From the NCBI RefSeq assembly GCF_002924365.1, contig NZ_PQWB01000048.1, positions 1-59,708 of the forward strand: 59,708 nt of DNA, read 5' to 3'. The stretch's first letter is position 1. Each line of letters starts with the position of its first letter. A program made the translations under genes and the position numbers. Positions 9,316 through 16,840 of this stretch are shown in pieces. Below the pieces are notes generated by a model. It was not told where the DNA came from. It ran no database searches and saw nothing but the letters and a program-made list of their open reading frames with translations. Origin of the DNA: Chromobacterium alticapitis (GTDB lineage: Bacteria; Pseudomonadota; Gammaproteobacteria; Burkholderiales; Chromobacteriaceae).

Positions 9316-10737
9316 TCAGCCGGCCAACTCTCCAGCCAATTCGCCCACCCGCGCCAGCGCCCGCTGGTAAGCCTCGTTCCACGGGTAACAGCAGGACAGG
9401 CGCAGGCAGTTGCGGTAACGGCCCTTGGCCGAATACATCGCGCCTGGCACCACGGTGATGCGTTCGGCCAGCGCGGCGCGGAACAGCTGCATGGTGTCGG
9501 CGTGGCTGGGCAGCTCCACCCATAGCAGGCAGCCGCCGGAGGGCAGCGTGGCGCGGGTGCCGGCGGGGAAATGCTGCGCCACCGCGCCGCGCAGCTTTTC
9601 CATCTGGCTCATGAAGTGGCGGCGGATCAGCCGCAGATGGTGGTCGTAGCCGCCGCTTTCCAGATATTCCGCCAGCGTTTCCTCCAGCAGCGCCGGCTGG
9701 CCCAGGCTGCTGGAGAATTTCAGCCGCCGGACCTCGCTGAGGAAGCGGCCGGGGGCGATCCAACCGATGCGGAAGCCCGGCGCCAGCGTCTTGCTGTAGC
9801 TGGCGCACAGCAGCACCCAGCCATCGCGGTCATAAGCCTTCACCGCGTCCGGCGTCGTGGCGCCGTAGAACAAATCGGCATGCGGCACGTCCTCGATCAG
9901 CGGCACCTGGTAATCGTTGACCAGCTGCGCCAGCCGCTGCTTGGCTTCCGGCGGCATGGTGCTGCCCAGCGGGTTATGCACGGTGGGCATGGCGACGACG
10001 GCGTTGAGCCGCTTTTCCGACAGCAGCAACTCCAGCGCGTCCAGCGCCAGCCCGCTGGTGGGATGGGTGGGAATCTCGATCACGCTCAGCCCCAAATCCT
10101 TCAGCATGGGCAGCAGCGCGAAATAGGTAGGCGATTCCACGCCCACGGTGTCGCCGGGTTTGCAGGTGGCGCGCAGCGCCAGTTGCAGCGCCTCGGTGCA
10201 GCCATTGCTGATCACCAGATCATCCGCCGCCAGCACGCAGCCCCAGCCGACCGCGCGCTGGGCGATCTGCCGCCGCAGCCGCTCGGAGCCAGGCGGAAAG
10301 GGGTAGTCGGTGGTCAGTTCCGGCTGTTGGCGCAGCAGGCGGCCCATGATGTGCTTGAAGCGGCTGGTGGGGTAGAAGTCGCTGCCGCGCGGGCTGGCCA
10401 GCGACAGGTCGATGAAGTCCGCCTGGTTTTGCGAGCCCATCACCGCCTCGATCTGGTCCACCACTTCGCCGGTGTGGTGGGCGGCGCTTTGCCGGCGCAT
10501 GCGCGGCAAGGGCAGAGTGGCGGCCGACTTGACGTAGAAACCGGACTGCGGCCGCGCCTCGATCAGGCCGCGGTCCTCCAGCGTGCGGTAGGTCTGCAGG
10601 ATGGTGGACGGGCTGACCTTGTGCATGGCGCAGGCCTTGCGCACCGAGGGCAGGCGTTCGCCGGGCCGCACCGTGCCGTTCTGGATCAGTTCTATCCACT
10701 CATTGACCAGCTGCTGGTACAGCGGCTCCTGGCTCAT
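9316..10737 (-). CDS. MocR-type transcriptional regulator (GntR helix-turn-helix fused to aminotransferase-like domain)
   Basis: The 473-residue protein has an N-terminal GntR winged helix (about 1-70, with 'GERLPSVRKACAMHKVSPST') and an aminotransferase fold-type I domain (about 105-470). Lys316 in CASYSKTLAPGFRIGW is the expected PLP lysine. MocR regulators sense PLP or an amino-compound and usually control a divergent gene, which fits the LysE-type exporter across the 200-bp gap. The start at 10737 is preferred because AGGAG lies 8 nt upstream; the frame extends 21 codons further but into the likely operator. PdxR (a PLP biosynthesis regulator) belongs to this family, but no pdx gene is adjacent. 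Confidence 0.9.
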   Translation of the reverse strand: MSQEPLYQQLVNEWIELIQNGTVRPGERLPSVRKACAMHKVSPSTILQTYRTLEDRGLIEARPQSGFYVKSAATLPLPRMRRQSAAHHTGEVVDQIEAVMGSQNQADFIDLSLASPRGSDFYPTSRFKHIMGRLLRQQPELTTDYPFPPGSERLRRQIAQRAVGWGCVLAADDLVISNGCTEALQLALRATCKPGDTVGVESPTYFALLPMLKDLGLSVIEIPTHPTSGLALDALELLLSEKRLNAVVAMPTVHNPLGSTMPPEAKQRLAQLVNDYQVPLIEDVPHADLFYGATTPDAVKAYDRDGWVLLCASYSKTLAPGFRIGWIAPGRFLSEVRRLKFSSSLGQPALLEETLAEYLESGGYDHHLRLIRRHFMSQMEKLRGAVAQHFPAGTRATLPSGGCLLWVELPSHADTMQLFRAALAERITVVPGAMYSAKGRYRNCLRLSCCYPWNEAYQRALARVGELAGELAG

Positions 10738-10763
10738 GTTTTTCTCCTGCGCATGCGAACGGT

Positions 10764-10816
10764 ACAGTTTCGAACGAAATTGATCATAACAGTTTTGCAA
10801 CTGTTCAACTGTTATG
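10764..10816. promoter_or_regulatory. candidate MocR operator: inverted and direct repeats
   Basis: CATAACAGTT (10785-10794) and AACTGTTATG (10807-10816) are perfect inverted repeats with a 12-bp spacer. The spacer holds another AACTGTT, making a direct repeat with the right arm, and ACAGTTT recurs at 10764-10770. Such mixed direct/inverted repeats are typical MocR targets. They lie between the regulator start and the divergent exporter. Confidence 0.6.
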
Positions 10817-10937
10817 GTTTCAATTCTATTTTTCTGAATCTGTAATTGTCCAGCGGGAAAGCATAAGATGACGGCCTTGAGTCGGGGGCCTGCCCCGTGG
10901 ATGCCGACGCCGTGTCGGTTGCAGTCTGGGAGTCGTC

Positions 10938-11561
10938 ATGAATCTGCTCGCGCTTGTTACTTATCTGCTGGTGATGTCCATCACCCCAGGCCCCAACAAC
11001 CTGGTGCTGGCCTCGTCCGGCGTCAATTTCGGTTTCTCCCGCACGTTGCCGTCGCTGCTGGGCATGACCCTCGGCTTGTCGCTGCAGATAGGCTTGCTGA
11101 CTGTATTCCTGGGCGAGGTGATGGCGACCATGGCCTCGCTGCAGCTGTATCTGGCGGTGGCTGGCTGCGGCTATCTGCTGTGGCTGTCCTGGGGCATGGC
11201 GCGCGCGGGTGGCGCCAAGAACGTGGAGGCCGGCGCGCGGCCCATGGGCTTTCTCGGCGGGCTGATGTTCAACTGGCTCAACCCCAAAGTGTGGCTGATG
11301 GGCTTCAATCTGGTCATGGTGTTCCTGCCGGCGCATATGAACCCGTGGCGCGCCGCCGCGCTGTTCGCGCTGATCACCTTCGTCACCAGCCTGCCCTGCA
11401 TCGCGGCCTGGGCTGGTTCCGGCGTGGCTATCCGCCGCTTCCTGGACTCGCCGGCGCGCCTGCGGCTGTTCAATTTCGCGATGGCGGCGGCGCTGGCGCT
11501 GACCGCGCTGTGGCTGCTGTCCGAGATGCTGCCGGTCCGATCCGCGCCAGGCATGATCTGA
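10938..11561 (+). CDS. LysE/RhtB-family amino-acid exporter
   Basis: A 207-residue inner-membrane protein with about six hydrophobic segments and the LysE signature near the N-terminus (SITPGPNNLVLASSG, residues 14-28), plus the mid-protein 'GFLGGLMFNWLNPKVWL' segment. The family exports amino acids or derivatives by proton exchange; the substrate is unknown. It is divergent from the MocR regulator, which probably controls it, and is followed by its own terminator. Confidence 0.88.
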   Translation: MNLLALVTYLLVMSITPGPNNLVLASSGVNFGFSRTLPSLLGMTLGLSLQIGLLTVFLGEVMATMASLQLYLAVAGCGYLLWLSWGMARAGGAKNVEAGARPMGFLGGLMFNWLNPKVWLMGFNLVMVFLPAHMNPWRAAALFALITFVTSLPCIAAWAGSGVAIRRFLDSPARLRLFNFAMAAALALTALWLLSEMLPVRSAPGMI

Positions 11562-11570
11562 CCTCATGAG

Positions 11571-11594
11571 GCCCGCGAGTTTGCGGGCTTTTTT
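11571..11594 (+). terminator. Rho-independent terminator
   Basis: GCCCGC (11571-11576) pairs with GCGGGC (11583-11588), followed by six T. It ends the LysE-type gene and lies 53 bp before gltX. Confidence 0.85.
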
Positions 11595-11646
11595 GTTGGC
11601 GGCGTACAATAGCGCCTTTGAGTATTTTTCTAGAGTCCAACCCATC

Positions 11647-13032
11647 ATGATCCGTACCCGTTTCGCTCCCAGCCCGACCGGCTATCTGCATATCGGCGGC
11701 GTCCGCACCGCGCTGTTCTCCTGGGCCTTTGCCCGCAAAAACCAGGGCGTGTTCGTGCTGCGCATCGAAGACACCGACCTGGAGCGCTCCACGCCGGAAT
11801 CGGTGAAGGCGATCATGGACGGCATGCACTGGGTGGGCCTGGACTACGACGAAGGTCCGTTCTACCAGACGCAGCGTTTTGATCGTTACAAGGAAGTGAT
11901 CCAGCAGTTGCTGGCTTCCGGCCACGCCTACCATTGCTATTGCAGCAAGGAAGAGTTGGAAGCGATGCGCGCGGAACAGGAAGCGCGCGGCGATAAGCCG
12001 CGCTACGATCGACGCTGGCGTCCGGAGGCCGGCAAGACCCTGCCGGCCATCCCGGAAGGCGTGGAGCCGGTGGTGCGCTTCAAGACGCCGCTTACCGGCG
12101 CAGTGGCCTGGGACGACGCGGTCAAGGGCCGCATCGAGATTTCCAATGAAGAGCTGGACGATTTGATCATCGCCCGCCCGGACGGCAGCCCCACCTATAA
12201 CTTCTGCGTGGTGGTGGACGACTGGGACATGCAGATCACCCACGTGATCCGCGGCGACGACCACGTCAACAACACCCCGCGCCAGATCAACATCCTGCTG
12301 GCGCTGGGCGCGCCGCTGCCGGTGTACGGCCATCTGCCGATGATCCTGAATGAGGACGGCCAGAAGATGTCCAAGCGCCGCGACGCGGTCAGCGTGGTGG
12401 ATTACGCCGACAAGGGCATCCTGCCGGAAGCGCTGCTGAACTACCTGGCGCGTCTGGGCTGGGGCCACGGCGACGACGAATTCTTCACCATGGAGCAGTT
12501 CGTCGAATGGTTCACGCTGGAGGCGGTGAGTCCGTCGGCCAGCCGTTTCAACCAGGAAAAATTCCTGTGGCTGAACGCGCAGCACATCAAGGCCGCCGAC
12601 AACGGCCGTTTGGCTGAGCTGATCGCGCCTCGCCTGGCTGCTGCCAAGGTGGAAACCGCCAACGGCCCTGCCATGAACGACGTGCTGGCGTTGGTCAAGG
12701 AGCGCGTGCAAGACCTGAACGCGCTGGCGCTGGAGGTCGATTATTTCTACCAGAAGCGCGAACCGGCCGCCGCCGACGTGGAGAAGCATCTGGCCGGCGA
12801 CGCCATCGCGCGCATGGGCCGTTTCGCCGACAAGCTGGCCGCGCTGGAAGCCTGGAGCGCCGAGTCCATCCATGAGCTGTTCAAGCCCTTCTGCGCCGAG
12901 GAAGGCATCAAGATGGGCCAGCTGGGCATGCCGCTGCGCGTGCTGGTGTGCGGCACCACGCAAACGCCGTCGGTTGACGCGGTGCTGGCGCTGATCGGCA
13001 AGGAAGAGGTGCTGCGCCGCATCCGCGCTTGA
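11647..13032 (+). CDS. gltX: glutamyl-tRNA synthetase
   Basis: GluRS charges tRNA-Glu. The class I signatures are clear: 'PSPTGYLHIGGVRTALF' near residues 9-25 (HIGH element) and KMSKR at about 240-244. The 461-residue length from the ATG at 11647 is normal. An upstream extension to 11566 would overlap the preceding terminator and adds no homologous residues. Transcribed alone, ending in a strong hairpin at 13061. Confidence 0.96.
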   Translation: MIRTRFAPSPTGYLHIGGVRTALFSWAFARKNQGVFVLRIEDTDLERSTPESVKAIMDGMHWVGLDYDEGPFYQTQRFDRYKEVIQQLLASGHAYHCYCSKEELEAMRAEQEARGDKPRYDRRWRPEAGKTLPAIPEGVEPVVRFKTPLTGAVAWDDAVKGRIEISNEELDDLIIARPDGSPTYNFCVVVDDWDMQITHVIRGDDHVNNTPRQINILLALGAPLPVYGHLPMILNEDGQKMSKRRDAVSVVDYADKGILPEALLNYLARLGWGHGDDEFFTMEQFVEWFTLEAVSPSASRFNQEKFLWLNAQHIKAADNGRLAELIAPRLAAAKVETANGPAMNDVLALVKERVQDLNALALEVDYFYQKREPAAADVEKHLAGDAIARMGRFADKLAALEAWSAESIHELFKPFCAEEGIKMGQLGMPLRVLVCGTTQTPSVDAVLALIGKEEVLRRIRA

Positions 13033-13060
13033 GCGCGAGCAGTCTTTCGCCGATATGAGC

Positions 13061-13090
13061 AACGCCCCGCGAAGCATCGCGGGGCGTTTT
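13061..13090. terminator. strong intrinsic terminator after gltX
   Basis: AACGCCCCGCGA (13061-13072) pairs perfectly with TCGCGGGGCGTT (13077-13088) around AGCA and runs into TTTTG. It serves gltX and may also stop the convergent small gene. Confidence 0.85.
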
Positions 13091-13151
13091 GTTTGAAGCG
13101 GCGGCGCAAGGCGACGTGCCCGAGCCTTGCGGCCTTGAGTTTGTCGGCGGC

Positions 13152-13604
13152 TCAGGGCAGCGCCGCGGCGATTTCGCGCGCGGTGGCGCGATAGGCCTCG
13201 AAGTGCGCCAATCCGGCCGGTCCGCGCGAAACGTCGTGTTGCGAGACGAAGTCCGCCAGTTCGCTGATGCAGGCGATTGCCGGCACCAGGCGGGAACCGC
13301 CGTCGACGAAGGCCAGCAGGCTATCCAGCTGCGGCCCAAGCTCGCGCGCGAGCGAGCGGATGCAGTCCTCCAGCTCTCCGTCGTATTCGGCCAGCATGGC
13401 CAATACATGGTTGCCGCTGAGCGTCGGCCCCGGTCGAAGATCGGGCGCCGCACGGTCCAGAAGCAGCAGGCGCGCGAAATGCAGGGTGTCGACCAGGCTT
13501 AGCGCCCGGTTCAGCGTATCCTGGCCGGCGTGAATCGCTTCCAGCAAGGCTGAGGCTTCAGCATCGGCCCGCAGCGGCAGCATCAGGGTAAGCGGATTGG
13601 CCAT
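13152..13604 (-). CDS. hypothetical protein, 150 residues
   Basis: I do not recognise this protein with confidence. It is soluble and mostly helical, with an N-terminal strand-like 'PLTLMLPLR' and the phrase 'LHFARLLLLDR' near residues 41-51. That arrangement is reminiscent of the N-terminus of some uncharacterised peroxidase-associated proteins. No catalytic motif is visible. It is a single minus-strand gene, convergent with gltX and 142 bp downstream of crcB. Confidence 0.6.
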   Translation of the reverse strand: MANPLTLMLPLRADAEASALLEAIHAGQDTLNRALSLVDTLHFARLLLLDRAAPDLRPGPTLSGNHVLAMLAEYDGELEDCIRSLARELGPQLDSLLAFVDGGSRLVPAIACISELADFVSQHDVSRGPAGLAHFEAYRATAREIAAALP

Positions 13605-13746
13605 CTTGTTCTCGCTTGGACTGTCTTCCAGAGCTTGACCTTAGACCAGGGACCGGCGCTTAACCCCTGGGGTGAATACTTAGCGTCTGCAAATTGTATT
13701 GAGCGAAGTTTTCAAACACCCTTGCAAAAGACCTCGGGCAGAACGC

Positions 13747-14127
13747 TCAGCGGCGCAGCAGCTGCCAGCTGGCGATGCCGGCCATGGTCATCAGCAGCGA
13801 GCCGCTGACATGCACGGCGATGACGGTCAGCGCCGGCATCAGCTGTCCCTGGCGCAGCAGATCCACCACCTCCGCGGAGAAAGTGGAAAACGTGGTGAGG
13901 CCGCCGCAGAAACCGGTGATGATCAACAGCCGCCACAGCGGCGATAGACTGGACAGCTCGGCGAAGAAGGCCACGGCCAGGCCTATGATGTAGCCGCCCA
14001 GAAGATTGGCGGCCAGCGTGCCCAGCGGCAGGGCGGGGAGCAGGCTGTTTAGGCGCAGCCCCAGAAACCAGCGCAGCAGGGCGCCGCTGGCGGCGCCGAC
14101 GCCTATGGCCAGGATGGATTTCCACAT
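13747..14127 (-). CDS. crcB: fluoride channel CrcB/Fluc
   Basis: CrcB exports fluoride as a dual-topology dimer. The 126-residue four-helix protein contains '[13 protein letters not shown]', '[15 protein letters not shown]' and '[15 protein letters not shown]', the conserved family core including the TTFSTFS stretch. The ATG at 14127 gives the standard N-terminus; an in-frame start 9 codons earlier (14154) is possible. It lies 72 bp downstream of the Roadblock gene on the same strand and might be read from that operon. I looked for a fluoride riboswitch upstream and did not find its conserved core. Confidence 0.92.
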   Translation of the reverse strand: MWKSILAIGVGAASGALLRWFLGLRLNSLLPALPLGTLAANLLGGYIIGLAVAFFAELSSLSPLWRLLIITGFCGGLTTFSTFSAEVVDLLRQGQLMPALTVIAVHVSGSLLMTMAGIASWQLLRR

Positions 14128-14199
14128 GATGGTTACGCGGGAAGCGGCAAACAAAGCGCATTCTGCATGCCCGGCCCCGCGTCGTACAGTCCCGAGGCT

Positions 14200-14562
14200 T
14201 CACAAAATTTCGGCGATGGCGCGGGCGGCGCGCTTGGCGTCCAGGAAGATCAGGCCCAGTTTGGCCTCTTTGCGGGCGATGACGGCCAGCACCGCGTCGC
14301 GGCTGGCGTGACTCATCAGGATGTAGCCGTTGTCGCCCTTGACCATGACTTGCTCCAGCTCGCCGCGCGCCAGTTCGCGCGCGGTGCGCTCGCCCAGCGA
14401 CAGCATGGCCGCGGCCATGGCGCCCACGCGGTCTTCGTCCACTTCCTGCGGCAGCAAGGACGCCATGGTCAGACCGTCGGCCGAGATGATGGCCGAGGCT
14501 TCGATGTCGGCGGTCGCGCCGTTCAGGTCCTTCAGTATCGATTTAAGCATTTGTTCACGCAT
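14200..14562 (-). CDS. Roadblock/LC7 domain protein (MglB-like)
   Basis: A 120-residue single-domain protein with the Roadblock/LC7 pattern: helix, 'ADIEASAIISADGLTMASLLP', a long helix containing 'MAAAMLSLGERTARELARGE', then 'LEQVMVKGDNGYILMSHA'. Such proteins are partners, often GTPase-activating, of prokaryotic Ras-like GTPases, for example MglB with MglA in Myxococcus polarity control and CvnB in Streptomyces conservons. It is the last gene of a six-gene operon that also encodes such a GTPase. GGAG lies upstream of the ATG at 14562. Confidence 0.85.
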   Translation of the reverse strand: MREQMLKSILKDLNGATADIEASAIISADGLTMASLLPQEVDEDRVGAMAAAMLSLGERTARELARGELEQVMVKGDNGYILMSHASRDAVLAVIARKEAKLGLIFLDAKRAARAIAEIL

Positions 14563-14579
14563 GGGTAATCTCCGGAAAG

Positions 14580-15212
14580 TCAGGCGTAGCGCCGGGCCAG
14601 CAGCTCCACCAGCGTCACGAAGTGCTGGTCTTGCAGGCGCGGCGCGCCGCCTATGGTCAGGACAAACGATTGCTGGCCGATGTGCAGCGGATAGAAGGCG
14701 AGTTCACTGATGCCGGCCGGGTCGGCCACCGCCCAGGCCGAGCTGGCCAATTGCAGGTGCTGCCGCAGCAGCAGGGCGTGGCGGCGGCTCAGGCTGACAA
14801 TGTCGCCGGCCAGCGCGGCCACTTCCTCCGCCGTTTCGTGGTGAAAGCCGGCCGCGGCGTAATAAAGGCCGTTATCGTCCGCCAGCATGGCCTTGCCGCA
14901 ATCGGACAGAGCGGCGAGCACTGGCGGCAGCTGGCTTTCCAGATTGCCGCCCAAGGGCGGGCGCGGCGTTTCCGTGCCGTGGACGAAATCCAGCCGCTGT
15001 AGTCGGTACAGGGCGTCCAGCGCCGATTCGGCGTCGCCGTCGCACCATTCGGCCAACAGCTCGCGCGTCAGCGGCACGGTGTGGCCCAGGCGCAGTATCT
15101 GCGACAGCAGGCGGCGCGGCAGGGTGGCCTCCTGGCTGGCCACGGCGAAATAGGCCCCGGCCGGCGTGGCCATGGGATAGAGCTGGTCCTTCAGTTTCAA
15201 TACGCCATCCAT
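14580..15212 (-). CDS. unknown protein of the GTPase/Roadblock operon
   Basis: A 210-residue soluble protein I cannot assign to a family. The N-terminal ~80 residues are helical and could hold a winged-helix-like fold ('TRELLAEWCDGDAESALDAL'). The last ~110 residues ('LPPVLAALSDCGKAMLADDNG' through 'FVLTIGGAPRLQDQHFVTLV') alternate strands and helices rather like a degenerate Roadblock or profilin-like domain; this is weak inference. Its ATG is one nucleotide after the GTPase stop (TGAGATG), so translation is almost certainly coupled, and it lies 17 bp before the Roadblock gene. Confidence 0.7.
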   Translation of the reverse strand: MDGVLKLKDQLYPMATPAGAYFAVASQEATLPRRLLSQILRLGHTVPLTRELLAEWCDGDAESALDALYRLQRLDFVHGTETPRPPLGGNLESQLPPVLAALSDCGKAMLADDNGLYYAAAGFHHETAEEVAALAGDIVSLSRRHALLLRQHLQLASSAWAVADPAGISELAFYPLHIGQQSFVLTIGGAPRLQDQHFVTLVELLARRYA

Positions 15213-15213
15213 C

Positions 15214-15756
15214 TCAAGCCTCCAGCCCCGGATCCCGCGAATACAGCAAGGCCAGCACCAACTGCTTGATGTCCTCGCGGCGGCGGCAGTCCACTTCGAA
15301 TACCGGCGGCCGCAAGCCGCAGCGCGCCAGCAGCAGCGCGTAGGACTCGGCGTCCGGTTTCGGCCGCAGGTCCGTCTTGCTGAGGCCCACCACCAGCGGC
15401 GCCCGCAGCAGCAGGGGCTGGAAGGCGTTCAGAAAGAATTGCAAGTCTTTGGCCGGTTGGGGCCGGGTGTTGTCCAGCAGCAGCGCCAGGCCGATGCCGC
15501 CGCGGCTGACGATGTCCCACATGAAGTCGAAGCGCTCCTGGCCGGGGGTGCCGTATAAATGCACTTTGCAGCCCTGCTCCAGCCGCAGCAGGCCGTAATC
15601 CAGCGCGACGGTGGTTTCCGCCTTGCGCCGCAGCGTCATGTCGGATGCCGCGGCGTCGGTGCGCACCGGTTCGATGTCGCTGATGGCGGCGATGGCGGTG
15701 GTTTTGCCGGCCCCCACCGGGCCGGCGAAGATGATCTTGTTGTCGTGGCTGGGCAT
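15214..15756 (-). CDS. Ras-like small GTPase (COG2229/MglA-related)
   Basis: A 180-residue GTPase made almost only of the G domain. The P-loop is GPVGAGKT (12-19), the switch I threonine is probably Thr48 or Thr49, the G3 motif is GTPGQERF (69-76), and G4 reads LSKTDL (125-130), that is SKTD in place of NKxD. The resemblance is to the COG2229 group, which includes CvnD of Streptomyces conservons and relatives of MglA. These act as nucleotide-dependent switches with Roadblock partners. It sits between a receiver-like gene and an unknown gene in the operon starting at 19003. Confidence 0.88.
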   Translation of the reverse strand: MPSHDNKIIFAGPVGAGKTTAIAAISDIEPVRTDAAASDMTLRRKAETTVALDYGLLRLEQGCKVHLYGTPGQERFDFMWDIVSRGGIGLALLLDNTRPQPAKDLQFFLNAFQPLLLRAPLVVGLSKTDLRPKPDAESYALLLARCGLRPPVFEVDCRRREDIKQLVLALLYSRDPGLEA

Positions 15757-15775
15757 GCGTGCTCGTTCCGATGGT

Positions 15776-16840
15776 TCACAGGCCGTTGATCTTGCGCAGC
15801 AGGCGCGATAGCAATCCGCCGCGCGCGCTAGGAGGCGGGGCTGCCGCGACGGGCGGCGCGCCGCGTATGGGCGGCGTGGAGATGACGTTAAGCATGGTGC
15901 CAGCGCCTATGTCCAGCGCGCCGATGCTGTGGGCTGCGGCTAGGAAGTCGAACAGGTTGGCCGGAGCGACGTGCAGCAGGCGGGCGACGATGCGCAGATT
16001 GACCGGCGCGCGCGCCAGCAGCGCGCAGACGCGGTGAGCGTCGGGTATGGGCGCCAGCCGCGTGAGATTGGGCCAATGCCGCAGGCGCAGCGGCGTGTCG
16101 GCCTGGATGGCGCAGAGCAGGCGGCCGCGGGCGGTCCAGATGGCCCACTGCCACAGCAGCGGTTTTAAGGGATGGGGGGAGGCGTTGGCAAGCCGCTCGG
16201 TCTCGGGCCAGTCGCCAGGCTGGACCATGGCCTCGCCGCGGCACAATTCGCGCAGGCGGGCCTCCTCGCACAGCAGATAGGCCTGGCCGCGGCTGCCGGC
16301 GATGGCTGCGATGGGGGCGCCGTCCGCCAGAATGGCCGCGTCCCGCGCCTGGCGCTGCATCAGGCAGGCCAGGCCCAGCAGGCCGCGCTCTGGGTCGAAA
16401 CGCTCTATCCGGGCGGGGGCCGTGCGCGCCGGGGCGGGCGAGGCGACTTGCCGGGGCGGCGGCGTCCACTTGTCCGGTTCGGGCGGCGGCGCGTGGCGCA
16501 GTTCGCTGAGCAGGGGGAACAGCTCTTCGATGCGCAACGGCTTGCCCAGCACGGGCGCCGGGGCGTCTGTCGGCGGGCTGACGGTGACGATGGCTGCCGG
16601 CAGGGCGGGATGGTCCCGGCGGAAGCGTTGCCAAAGCGGCCAACCTTCGCCGTCTATGTCCACCAAGGCCATCTCAGGCGTCAGCTCCGGCGCGTCGACG
16701 GCCAGGCGGTAGCGCCGCGCCGCATGCATTTTGAACGCCAGCCGCAGCAGCGCGAGCTTGCGCGTGTCCATGCCCGCGGTCAGCACGCAAACCTCGGTTG
16801 CGGGCAAGAGCAGGCGGGAGGCGTCAAGCGGCAAGTCCAC
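15776..16840 (-). CDS. protein with degenerate receiver-like N-terminal domain
   Basis: Residues after 'TEVCVLTAGMDTRKLALLRLAF' follow the response-regulator fold order, with 'EMALVDIDGEGWPLW' at the phosphorylation strand and 'VLGKPLRIEELFPLL' at the conserved-lysine strand. The early acidic pair is missing and the loop after the central Asp is altered, so this looks like a pseudo-receiver. A proline-rich linker follows, then about 200 residues of unknown fold and a Pro/Ala-rich tail. The longest frame starts with TTG at 16870; I prefer GTG at 16840, which has AGGGA upstream. Either overlaps the end of the TPR gene. Confidence 0.65.
   Translation of the reverse strand: MDLPLDASRLLLPATEVCVLTAGMDTRKLALLRLAFKMHAARRYRLAVDAPELTPEMALVDIDGEGWPLWQRFRRDHPALPAAIVTVSPPTDAPAPVLGKPLRIEELFPLLSELRHAPPPEPDKWTPPPRQVASPAPARTAPARIERFDPERGLLGLACLMQRQARDAAILADGAPIAAIAGSRGQAYLLCEEARLRELCRGEAMVQPGDWPETERLANASPHPLKPLLWQWAIWTARGRLLCAIQADTPLRLRHWPNLTRLAPIPDAHRVCALLARAPVNLRIVARLLHVAPANLFDFLAAAHSIGALDIGAGTMLNVISTPPIRGAPPVAAAPPPSARGGLLSRLLRKINGL

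Noticed and set aside
14128-14200. Fluoride riboswitch upstream of crcB
   Set aside because: The conserved aptamer core is not present, and the upstream space is only 72 bp after the Roadblock stop.
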